64,000 nt of DNA from Polymorphospora lycopeni. GTDB taxonomy: Bacteria > Actinomycetota > Actinomycetes > Mycobacteriales > Micromonosporaceae. Below, piece after piece: positions 41,403 through 49,008 of the stretch. The position numbers and the translations under genes are program-made. A model generated the notes under the pieces. That model was not told the origin of the DNA. It ran no database searches and saw only the letters and a program-made list of their open reading frames with translations. The number at the start of each line of letters is the position of its first letter. Position 1 is the first letter of the stretch. The stretch lies in NCBI RefSeq assembly GCF_042237075.1, contig NZ_JBCGDC010000015.1, positions 26,334 to 90,333 of the forward strand, read 5' to 3'.

Positions 41403-41476
41403 GTGAGCGGAGCGAGCGAGCCATTGGGCTCAGTGGTGCACACGGTGGTGCCGAGCGAAGCGAGGCGACACCGTGA
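41399..41476 (+). CDS. 25-codon junction mini-ORF (ERSER element), copy between PfkB and FGGY kinase genes
   Basis: GTG 41399 overlaps the PfkB stop (GTGA) and its own stop overlaps the FGGY kinase GTG at 41473 (GTGA). The peptide begins with SERSERAIGLSGAHGGA after the initiator Met and ends AERSEATP; 25 residues exactly like the other intact copies. DNA hallmarks are GAGCGGAGCGAGCGAG at the left and GAGCGAAGCGAGG at the right end. Confidence 0.6.
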   Translation: MSERSERAIGLSGAHGGAERSEATP

Positions 41477-42783
41477 CCCAGTTCCTCGGGGTCGACATCG
41501 GCACCACCCGGACGAAGGTCGGCTGCTACGACACGGCCGCCGGCCGCCTCGTCGCGCTGCGGCACGCCCCGACCGTCGTCGAGGACGACGCGTGGGGTGG
41601 CCGGCGCGACGCCGGCCGGCTCGCCGCCTCGGTCGAGGACCTGCTGGCGGGGTTGCTCGCCGACCCGGCCGTACGCGTCGGCGAACTCGCCGGCGTCGGT
41701 GTCGGCTCGGTCGGCGAGGAGGTCGTCCTGCTGGCCGCCGACGGCACCGTCACCGCCCCGGTCCTGGCCTGGTACGCCACCCACGGCCGGGAGGCGAAGG
41801 CGGAACTGGCCGGCACCGGCTGGTCTGATGTGGACGAGACGTTCTCCGTCTTCAAGCTCCGCTGGCTGGCCCGGCACCTGCCGGACGCGTTCGCCGCCGC
41901 CCGCGGCTTCACCTGCCTCGCCGACTTCGTCGCCCGCGATCTGCTCGCCGACCGGGCCGCCCCGGTCTTCCTCAACGTCTCGCACGCTTCGCGGACCGGG
42001 CTGCTCGACGTACGCCGGGGGGTGCTGCGCGACGACGCGCTGCCCGATCTCGGCCTGACCACCCTCGCCCTGCCGGAACTGGTCGGCAGCGCCACCGTCG
42101 TCGGCCGGACGACCGGCGCGGGCGTGCTGCCGGCCGGCGTACCCGTCGTCACCGGCGGCCACGACCACATGTGCGGCGCGTTCGGTGCCGGCGTACGCAA
42201 CCCTGGCGACGTCTACGTCTCCGCCGGCACCTCCGAGGCGCAATTGCTGCTGCTGGACGAACTGCCGGACACCCTCGAACCCGGTATCGACGAGGGCGTC
42301 TTCGTCGCCGGCGGGCTGCGGTTCGTGCACCGGGCCACCCCGTCCGGCCGCTACTACCAGGCGTGGCACAACATGCTCTACGCCGGCGTGGACGACGCGG
42401 TGATGTGGGACGAGATCGGTGCGGTGGTCGACAGCGTCGGCCCGGCGGTGATCGACGCCGACCACCGGCGGGTCCGGCTCGCCGACCTGCCGATGGACGC
42501 CACCCGCGCCCACGCGATGGCCAGCCTGCTCAAGGGGCTGGCCGTCGAGGCCGAGGCGACGACCGTACGGCTGGGGCATCTCGGCCGGACCGAGATCGCC
42601 GACGTCACCATCGCCGGGGTGGCCGCCGGGTCGCCGGTGTGGCGCCGGATGCGCCAGGACGCCACGGATCGCCGGCTGCGGTTCGTCGTCGAACCCGAGG
42701 CGACGGTGCTCGGGGTCGCCGTCCTCGCCCAGCTCGGTGTGACCGGCACGGCGGACGTACCCGCGCACCTCAGCCAGGATTGA
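41473..42783 (+). CDS. FGGY-family carbohydrate kinase (second, short form)
   Basis: 436 residues from GTG 41473. FLGVDIGTTRTKVGCYDTAA is the first phosphate motif, VGVGSVGEEVVLLAADG the family loop, VTGGHDHMCGAFGAGVRNPG and VYVSAGTSEAQLLLL the nucleotide region. It is shorter than the kinase at 29071-30570 because the C-terminal FGGY lobe is reduced. The TGA stop is provided by the first bases of an inverted repeat. Two FGGY kinases plus PfkB suggest several polyols or ketoses are phosphorylated. Confidence 0.88.
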   Translation: MTQFLGVDIGTTRTKVGCYDTAAGRLVALRHAPTVVEDDAWGGRRDAGRLAASVEDLLAGLLADPAVRVGELAGVGVGSVGEEVVLLAADGTVTAPVLAWYATHGREAKAELAGTGWSDVDETFSVFKLRWLARHLPDAFAAARGFTCLADFVARDLLADRAAPVFLNVSHASRTGLLDVRRGVLRDDALPDLGLTTLALPELVGSATVVGRTTGAGVLPAGVPVVTGGHDHMCGAFGAGVRNPGDVYVSAGTSEAQLLLLDELPDTLEPGIDEGVFVAGGLRFVHRATPSGRYYQAWHNMLYAGVDDAVMWDEIGAVVDSVGPAVIDADHRRVRLADLPMDATRAHAMASLLKGLAVEAEATTVRLGHLGRTEIADVTIAGVAAGSPVWRRMRQDATDRRLRFVVEPEATVLGVAVLAQLGVTGTADVPAHLSQD

Positions 42784-42843
42784 TCGTCTGCTGCTCAGAC
42801 ATTCGACACGCCGTGCCGTGACTGTCTGAGCAGCAGACGATCA
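42781..42843. repeat. Dispersed inverted repeat, copy 2
   Basis: Perfect 21-base arms (42781-42801, 42823-42843) beginning TGATCGTCTGC, with a 21-base loop containing CGACACGCCGTGCCG, the reverse complement of the copy 1 loop. It supplies the stop codon of the kinase and sits between convergent genes, where it may also terminate transcription from both sides. Confidence 0.85.
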
Positions 42844-42899
42844 TCGGGAGCCGCGTCGAGCGCTCGGCCGCGTCGAGTGCCCGGCCGCGTGGGGAGTGG

Positions 42900-43700
42900 T
42901 CAGCCGGCGTCCCGGCGCCGGAACGTGACGCCCGCGAGCAGCAGGAGTGCCACGCACCAGCCGAGCAGCACGAGGATCCCCGTACCGGGTGACAACGCCC
43001 CGGGCGGGAGCGACCCGAGGTGGAACGCCTGCTTCCCGGCGATGTCGGGCAGGAACCTGGCGGCCCCGCCGAAGCGGGCCAGGTACGGCGACACGAGCAG
43101 GACGAGGGTGAGCGTCGTCGCCACCGTCGCGACCGCGTTTCGCAGCAGAAACGCGGTCGCGTAGGCGAGCAGGCCGATCAGCACGAGGTAGCCGACGGCC
43201 CCCGCGTGCGCCCGGACGACCTCGCCGCCGTCCCGGGCCGGTGCCCCGTCGAGGCGCACCACGAGGTACGCGGCTCCGTACGACGTCGCGACGCCGAGCA
43301 GTGCGGTGCCGAGTGCCGCACCGAGCCAGGCGACCGTCTTCCCGATCAGGAACAGCGTCCGGTCCGGGACGCTGGCGAGGCTGGCGGCGATCTGCCCGTC
43401 GGCGTACTCGCTGCTGACGGCGAGGACGCCGAGCAGGACCAGCCCGATCTGGACCAGTCCGACGGATTGCAGCGCGGCGGCGGCGACATCCACCGCGCCC
43501 GCCGCACCCGTTTCCGCCGCGCCGGCCTCGGCCGCACCCGTTTCCGTCGTGCCGGACCGGCCGAGGGCCGCGTTCGTCACCGCCGCCGACAGCAGGGCCG
43601 AGGCGCCGACGGTGCCCGCCACCGTCCACCGGACGGCCGGGAGGGTGCCGAGTTTGCCGAGTTCCGCGCCCGCGACACGACCGAGCGCCCGCAACCCCAT
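42900..43700 (-). CDS. ABC-2-type permease subunit 1
   Basis: 266 residues from ATG 43700, overlapping the stop of the upstream permease gene. About six hydrophobic segments; VGLVQIGLVLLGVLAVSSEYADGQ is the family hallmark (SSEY loop), followed by FLIGKTVAWLGAALGTALLG. An Ala/Glu/Thr-rich insert near residue 72 (TGAAEAGAAETGAAGA) matches a 30-bp tandem duplication in the DNA at 43501-43554. Works with subunit 2 and the ATPase as an exporter. Confidence 0.85.
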   Translation of the reverse strand: MGLRALGRVAGAELGKLGTLPAVRWTVAGTVGASALLSAAVTNAALGRSGTTETGAAEAGAAETGAAGAVDVAAAALQSVGLVQIGLVLLGVLAVSSEYADGQIAASLASVPDRTLFLIGKTVAWLGAALGTALLGVATSYGAAYLVVRLDGAPARDGGEVVRAHAGAVGYLVLIGLLAYATAFLLRNAVATVATTLTLVLLVSPYLARFGGAARFLPDIAGKQAFHLGSLPPGALSPGTGILVLLGWCVALLLLAGVTFRRRDAG

Positions 43701-44473
43701 CAGGCGTCCCGGCGGACGAAGACGGTGCCGGCGGCGGCGAGCAGCGCGACGGCCCACGCCGCCATGACGAGGCCGCCGGTGACCGGGTCGAGCATGTCCG
43801 GCGCGTGGTATTCGCGGGCGAACATCTGGGCACCGGCCACGTCCGGCAGGAACCGCGCGGCGGGAACCGACCGGGCGAGCAGGTAGGTGACCGACACGAG
43901 GGAGGCGTTGGCGACGATCACGACCAGGGGAACGATCCCGCTCCTGGTGAGCAGCGTGATCCCGAACGCGAGCCAGGCGGTGAGGAGCCAGTACAGGCCG
44001 GCGCCGACGACCCGGGCCGGGTGGTCGCCGTACGACTGGGCGTGGTCGCCGAGCAGGAACCCGCTGACCGCCAGGGTGAGCGGGACGGCGACGGCCGCCA
44101 GCACGACGACGAGAGCGGTGAGAACGGCGAACTTGGCGGCCAGCACCCGCAGCCGGTGCGGCGTCGCGGTGAGGGTGGTGGTGACCTGACGGCCGCCGCC
44201 GGCCTTGACCCGGTTGGCGGTGTATTCGCTGCTGACGATCACGACGCCGACGATCGCCGCCCCGACGACCCCGATGCCCAGCTCACCGAACCCGCTGTCG
44301 ACAGTCGACGGATCGGCGAGGGTGGCGGCCCGGCCGCTGTCGAGCGCGCTACGCAACGAGAACGCCGAGAGCGCGGCGATACCGGCCGGTACCACGACGG
44401 CCAGGGCCGCGCCGACGACGACGCCGGGCAGGCCGAGCGCCTTCCTGAGTTCCGCGCCGAGAGTGTCGAGCAC
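43700..44473 (-). CDS. ABC-2-type permease subunit 2
   Basis: 257 residues from GTG 44473, starting two bases after the ATPase stop region. VVGAAIVGVVIVSSEYTANR followed by GGRQVTTTLTATPHRLRVLA is the same SSEY permease family as subunit 1, and the C-terminus (FLPDVAGAQMFAREYH...FVRRDA) parallels subunit 1 (FLPDIAGKQAFHLGS...FRRRDA), so the two are paralogues. Heterodimeric export channel. Confidence 0.87.
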   Translation of the reverse strand: MLDTLGAELRKALGLPGVVVGAALAVVVPAGIAALSAFSLRSALDSGRAATLADPSTVDSGFGELGIGVVGAAIVGVVIVSSEYTANRVKAGGGRQVTTTLTATPHRLRVLAAKFAVLTALVVVLAAVAVPLTLAVSGFLLGDHAQSYGDHPARVVGAGLYWLLTAWLAFGITLLTRSGIVPLVVIVANASLVSVTYLLARSVPAARFLPDVAGAQMFAREYHAPDMLDPVTGGLVMAAWAVALLAAAGTVFVRRDA

Positions 44474-44475
44474 CG

Positions 44476-45204
44476 TCAGCCTCCCTGGCCGGACCGGTGC
44501 GCCGCACCGGCGTCGGTGAGCGCGAAGAAGGCGTCCTCCAGGCTGGCGTGCCCGGCGGTCACCGTCTCCAGTGGACCCCGCGTCACGATCCGCCCGGCGC
44601 TGATGACGACGAGGTCGTCGGCGGTGTCGGCCATCTCGCCCATGAGGTGACTGGAGAGCAGCACGGTGCGGCCACCGGCCGCGTACCGCCGCAGGAACGT
44701 CCGGACCCACCGGATGCCGTCGGGATCGAGCCCGTTCACCGGCTCGTCGAGCACCAGCACCTCCGGCTCGCCGAGCAGGGCGGTGGCCAGGCCGAGCCGC
44801 TGCCCCATGCCGAGGGAGAAGAGCCCCACCGGCCGGCGGGCCGCCTCCGCCAGGCCGGCCGTCTCGAGCACCTCGTCGACCCGGCGTTTCGGGATGCCGT
44901 TGCTGCGGGCGACCCACGACAGGTGCGCCCGGGCCGTACGGGACCGGTGCGCCCCGCTGCCGTCCAGCATCGACCCGACCGCACGCAGCGGGTTCCTGAG
45001 CCGGCGGTATTCGACGCCGTCGAACAGGGCCCGGCCGGCGTCGGCGCGGTCGAGGCCGAGCAGGATGCGTAGCGTCGACGACTTGCCGGCCCCGTTCGGG
45101 CCGAGGAACCCGGTGACCCTTCCGGGCTCGGCGGTGAAACTCACGTCGCGGATCGCATACTTCCCGCGGTGTCTCTTGGTCAGGTTGTCGACCTGGATTC
45201 TCAT
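44476..45204 (-). CDS. ABC transporter ATPase (CcmA/BcrA type)
   Basis: 242 residues from ATG 45204. Walker A FLGPNGAGKSST, Q-loop AVGSMLDGSGAHRSRTARAH, a short signature LFSLGMGQRLGLATALL, Walker B VLVLDEPVNGLDPDG and H-loop SSHLMGEMA are present. The SLGMGQRL form is typical of BcrA-like antibiotic exporters and lantibiotic immunity transporters. Lies 76 bases downstream of the response regulator gene, which probably controls it. Confidence 0.92.
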   Translation of the reverse strand: MRIQVDNLTKRHRGKYAIRDVSFTAEPGRVTGFLGPNGAGKSSTLRILLGLDRADAGRALFDGVEYRRLRNPLRAVGSMLDGSGAHRSRTARAHLSWVARSNGIPKRRVDEVLETAGLAEAARRPVGLFSLGMGQRLGLATALLGEPEVLVLDEPVNGLDPDGIRWVRTFLRRYAAGGRTVLLSSHLMGEMADTADDLVVISAGRIVTRGPLETVTAGHASLEDAFFALTDAGAAHRSGQGG

Positions 45205-45280
45205 CGAACGGCTCCCGGAACGCTGTGGACCGCCAGCGTCACAGGAGCGGCCGCGCCCGGTGTCCCCCGAAAGTTGACAC

Positions 45281-45952
45281 CTACGGACGGAGCAGGCCCG
45301 CCTCCACCGCCAGCACGGCGAGCTGGGTGCGGTCCCGCACACCGAGCTTCGCCAGCATCCGGCTGACGTACGTCTTCACCGTCTCCGGGCTCAGGAACAA
45401 CTCGCGGGCGATCTCGGCGTTCGAGAGCCCGCCCGCCACCAGGCCGGCGACCTCGATCTCCCGCTCGGAGAGCACGACGCCGGGCGGCATCAGCCGGCGC
45501 TGCGTGGCCGGGGCCGGGCGGGTGGCGAACACCCGGATCAGCCGGCTGGTCACCTCCGGCGCCAGCATGGAGTGGCCGGCGTGCACGACCCGGACGCCGC
45601 GCAGGATCTCCTCCGGCGGAGCGTTCTTCAGCAGGAACCCGGACACCCCGATCCGCAGCGCCTCGTACACGTACTCGTCGGTGTCGAACGTCGTCAGCAC
45701 CAGCACCCGGGTGGCGGCGGTCCCGTCGAGGATGGCGCGGGCCGCCGCCAGCCCGTCGGTGCCGGGCATCTGGATGTCCATCAGGACCACGTCGGGACGC
45801 AGGTCCCGGGCCAGCCGTACGGCGTCGGCACCGGTCGCCGCGTCGGCGACCAGCCGCAGGCCGGGGTCGCTGCGCACCAGCGTGCACAGCGCGGCCCGGA
45901 TCCGCGGTACGTCCTCGGCGACGAGGACCCGTACCGGTTCGTCGTCAGCCAT
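45281..45952 (-). CDS. NarL/LuxR-type response regulator
   Basis: 223 residues from ATG 45952. Receiver domain with Asp59 as phosphoacceptor (DVVLMDIQMPG), acidic pocket VAEDVP, Thr and Lys at VLTTFDTDEYVYEAL and GFLLKNAPPEEI. LuxR HTH at the C-terminus (LSEREIEVAGLVAGGLSNAE, LFLSPETVKTYVSRMLAKLG). Overlaps the kinase gene by eight bases. The kinase-regulator pair probably senses an envelope signal or antibiotic and controls the adjacent ABC-2 exporter. Confidence 0.93.
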   Translation of the reverse strand: MADDEPVRVLVAEDVPRIRAALCTLVRSDPGLRLVADAATGADAVRLARDLRPDVVLMDIQMPGTDGLAAARAILDGTAATRVLVLTTFDTDEYVYEALRIGVSGFLLKNAPPEEILRGVRVVHAGHSMLAPEVTSRLIRVFATRPAPATQRRLMPPGVVLSEREIEVAGLVAGGLSNAEIARELFLSPETVKTYVSRMLAKLGVRDRTQLAVLAVEAGLLRP

Positions 45953-47069
45953 CCGGCTCCTTCCTCGGCAGGCTGACCCGCACCTGGAAACCACCGTCGG
46001 GGTGATTGCCGAGGGTGACGGTGCCACCGGCCAGGGCCGCGCGTTCCCGGAGGCCGGCGAGACCGTTGCCGTCGGTGCTGCCGGCCGGTCGGCCCGGCCC
46101 GGTGTCGCGGACCGTGACGACCGTGCCGCCGGCATCGGCGCGTATCTCGACCCGGCAGGCCGCGCCGGGGGCGTGCCGGACGCTGTTGGTGACCGCCTCC
46201 TGCACGATCCGGTACACGGCCAGCTCCGTGCCCGCGTCCAGGCCGGGCGTTCCGGCGACCGTGACGGTGGTCGGTGACCCGGCCCGCGTCGCCCGCTCGG
46301 CGAGGCCGGGCAGGTCGGTCAGGCCCGGGGCCGGTGTCCGGTCGATCTCCTCGTCGTCGCGCAGCGTGCGCAGCAGGCTTTGGATCTGCCCCAGCGCCTG
46401 CCGGGCCGACGACTCGATGGACGCCAGCGTGCGACGCATCTCCTCCGGGGGCGTCGAGGCGACGTGCCGGGCCACCCCCGCCTCGATGCCGATCGTGCCC
46501 AGCGTGTGCGCGACGACGTCGTGCACCTCGCGGGCGACCCGCAACCGGTGTTCCGCCGCCCGCCGGTCCGCCTGTGCCCGGGCCGCCTCCGCCGCCGCCC
46601 GCGCCTGGCGGCCGACCAGGCTGCCCACGATCCACGACCCGGCCAGCAGGGCGACAGCCGCCGTCACGTGACGCACCGTCTCGAGGGCGGCGGTGGTGGC
46701 GGGTGCGCCCACCATCGTCGCGCCGGCCACGACCGCGACGAACAGTGCCGCCGGAAACCACGGCGAGCGCGAACCCCACCGCACGGCGGCCGGATACAGC
46801 GCCCACGCGGCGGCCACGAACGGATCGCCCGTCACACCGAGCACGGCGGCGAGCCCGGTCGCGGCGAAGACCGCGACGGGGCTGGCGAGCGGCAGCCGCC
46901 ACCGGGCCGCCGTACCGGCGACGACCACGGCCGCCAGCGCGACCCCGGCCCACCGTGCCGCCGCCCCGGCCGCACCCAGCGCCGGCAGCCACAGCACGAC
47001 GACGACCGCCAGCGCGAGCCCGATGTCACCGAACGGGCGCAGCACCCGCCCGCGCCGGCCGCCGTTCAC
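45945..47069 (-). CDS. HisKA_3-type sensor histidine kinase
   Basis: 374 residues from GTG 47069. Four or five membrane helices within residues 15-150, no large extracellular domain, then a coiled linker and the phosphoacceptor His183 in REVHDVVAHTLG. The ATPase domain shows VYRIVQEAVTNSVRHAPGA (N box), DTGPGRPAG (G1) and GNGLAGLRERAALAGG (G2). This is the intramembrane-sensing type common in actinobacteria. Its GTG overlaps the recQ stop by four bases. Confidence 0.92.
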   Translation of the reverse strand: MNGGRRGRVLRPFGDIGLALAVVVVLWLPALGAAGAAARWAGVALAAVVVAGTAARWRLPLASPVAVFAATGLAAVLGVTGDPFVAAAWALYPAAVRWGSRSPWFPAALFVAVVAGATMVGAPATTAALETVRHVTAAVALLAGSWIVGSLVGRQARAAAEAARAQADRRAAEHRLRVAREVHDVVAHTLGTIGIEAGVARHVASTPPEEMRRTLASIESSARQALGQIQSLLRTLRDDEEIDRTPAPGLTDLPGLAERATRAGSPTTVTVAGTPGLDAGTELAVYRIVQEAVTNSVRHAPGAACRVEIRADAGGTVVTVRDTGPGRPAGSTDGNGLAGLRERAALAGGTVTLGNHPDGGFQVRVSLPRKEPDG

Positions 47070-48904
47070 CCCGCGAGCAGTTCCAGGATCGACCCGCCGT
47101 ACTTGGCCAGCTTGTTCTCGCCGACCCCGCTGACCCGGCCGAGTTCGGCCAGCGACGTCGGCGCGTCGGCCGCGATCTGGCGCAACGTCGCGTCGTGGAA
47201 GACGACGTACGCCGGCACCCCCTGCTCCTTCGCGGTCGCGGCCCGCCAGGCCCGCAACCGTTCGAACAGCTTCGTCGCCTCGGGGTCCAGGTCCTGCGCC
47301 GGGCTCCGGTCGGCCTTCTGCTTCGGCGTACGGCTCGCCGCCGGCCGCTCCGGCTCGCGGCGCATCATCACCGTCCGCCGCCTGCCGAGTACCTCGGCGC
47401 TGGCGTCGGTCAGCACCAGCGTCCCGTAGTCGCCCTCGACGGCGAGCAGCCCCTGCGCCAGCAGTTGCCGGACCACGCCCCGCCACTGCGGCTCGCTCAG
47501 CTCGGTGCCGATGCCGAAGACCGTCAGCGAGTCGTGGCCGTGCTGGACGACCTTCTCGGTCTGCCGGCCGAGCAGAATGTCGATCGACTGGCCGGCGCCG
47601 AACTTCTGGTTCCGTTCCCGCTTCAGCCGCAGCACCGTCGACAGCAGCTTCTGCGCCGCGATCGTGCCGTCCCACGACTCCGGCGGCTCCAGGCAGGTGT
47701 CGCAGTTGCCGCACTTCTCCGCCTGGGCCTGGCCGAAGTAGGCGAGCAGTTGCCCGCGCCGGCACTCGACCGTCTCGCACAGCGCCAGCATCGCGTCGAG
47801 ATGCGCGGCCAGGTTGCGGCGGTGCGCCTGATCGCCCTCCGACCCGTCGATCATCTTCCGCTGCTGCACCACGTCCTGGAGCCCGTACGCCAGCCACGCC
47901 GTGGACGGCAGCCCGTCCCGGCCGGCCCGCCCCGTCTCCTGGTAGTAGCCCTCGACCGACTTCGGCAGGTCCAGGTGGGCGACGAACCGTACGTCGGGCT
48001 TGTCGATGCCCATCCCGAACGCGATCGTCGCCACCATGATCAGACCGTCCTCGCGCAGGAACCGCTTCTGGTTCTCGGCGCGGGTCGCCGCCTCCAACCC
48101 CGCGTGGTACGGCAACGCGGCGATCCCGTTCTGCACCAGGAACTCGGCCGTCTTCTCCACCGACGCCCGCGACAGGCAGTAGACGATCCCGGCATCCCCG
48201 GCGTGCTCGTTGCGCAGCAGGTCGAGCAACTGCCGGCGCGGCTCCCGCTTCGGCACGATCCGGTACTGGATGTTCGGCCGGTCGAAGCTGGCGACGAAGT
48301 GCCGGGCGTCCTTCAGGTCGAGCCGGGTCGCGATCTCGTCGTGCGTCGCCGTCGTCGCGGTCGCGGTCAGCGCGATCCGGGGTACGTCCGGCCAGCGCTC
48401 GTGCAGCATCGACAGTGCCAGATAGTCGGGGCGGAAGTCGTGCCCCCACTGCGCCACACAGTGCGCCTCGTCGATCGCGAACAGCGCGATCTTCCCGCTC
48501 TCGAGCAGCCGGACCGTGCCGGGGGAGCCGAGCGCCTCCGGCGCCAGGTACAGCAGGTCGATCTCGCCGGCCCGGAACTCCGCCTCCACCATCCGCCGGG
48601 TGTCGAGGTCCAGCGTCGAGTTGAGGAAGCCGGCGCGTACGCCGACCGCGTGCAACGCGTCGACCTGGTCCTGCATCAGCGCGATCAGCGGCGAGACGAC
48701 GACCGCGACACCGTCACGGATCAGCGCCGGGATCTGGTAGCAGAGTGACTTGCCGCCACCGGTCGGCATCAGCACCAGCGCGTCACCGCCACCGACCACC
48801 TGGTCGATGATCTCCCGCTGGTTGCCCCGGAACTCGTCGTAGCCGAACACCCTGCGGAGGATCTCCAACGGGTTCTTGCCGTGCGTTTCGACGGGGGAAG
48901 CCAT
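47066..48904 (-). CDS. recQ: RecQ-family ATP-dependent DNA helicase
   Basis: 612 residues. Motif 0/I YDEFRGNQREIIDQV and LMPTGGGKSLCYQIPAL, motif II FAIDEAHCVAQWGHDFRPDY, motif III ALTATAT, motif V/VI VATIAFGMGIDKPDVR and YYQETGRAGRDG. The zinc site is CETVECRRGQLLAYFG...CGNCDTC. An RQC winged helix and a C-terminal HRDC domain (ATKLFERLRAWRAATAKEQG...GENKLAKYGGSILELL) follow. 3'-5' DNA unwinding in recombination repair. It is unusual that a two-component kinase gene is coupled directly downstream. Confidence 0.96.
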   Translation of the reverse strand: MASPVETHGKNPLEILRRVFGYDEFRGNQREIIDQVVGGGDALVLMPTGGGKSLCYQIPALIRDGVAVVVSPLIALMQDQVDALHAVGVRAGFLNSTLDLDTRRMVEAEFRAGEIDLLYLAPEALGSPGTVRLLESGKIALFAIDEAHCVAQWGHDFRPDYLALSMLHERWPDVPRIALTATATTATHDEIATRLDLKDARHFVASFDRPNIQYRIVPKREPRRQLLDLLRNEHAGDAGIVYCLSRASVEKTAEFLVQNGIAALPYHAGLEAATRAENQKRFLREDGLIMVATIAFGMGIDKPDVRFVAHLDLPKSVEGYYQETGRAGRDGLPSTAWLAYGLQDVVQQRKMIDGSEGDQAHRRNLAAHLDAMLALCETVECRRGQLLAYFGQAQAEKCGNCDTCLEPPESWDGTIAAQKLLSTVLRLKRERNQKFGAGQSIDILLGRQTEKVVQHGHDSLTVFGIGTELSEPQWRGVVRQLLAQGLLAVEGDYGTLVLTDASAEVLGRRRTVMMRREPERPAASRTPKQKADRSPAQDLDPEATKLFERLRAWRAATAKEQGVPAYVVFHDATLRQIAADAPTSLAELGRVSGVGENKLAKYGGSILELLAG

Positions 48905-49008
48905 CCGCGCAGTCTACGAGTCACCGCTTTCCGCCGGGTGCGGCGTCGTACCCGACGGGCCGACGAGGCGGGAGGGCACCGCCGTCGGCGCTGCCCTCCC
49001 TTGCCGGT

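Noticed and set aside
38381..41443. 1020-codon leftward open frame opposite the permease and kinase genes
   Set aside because: Antisense shadow of three well-supported genes; composition is the Arg/Gly/Val-rich pattern of high-GC shadows, with no domain.
27217..42783. myo-Inositol or erythritol catabolic locus
   Set aside because: An IolE-like barrel, PfkB and IolJ-like aldolase are suggestive, but IolG, IolD and IolB, and the erythritol-phosphate dehydrogenase set, are absent.
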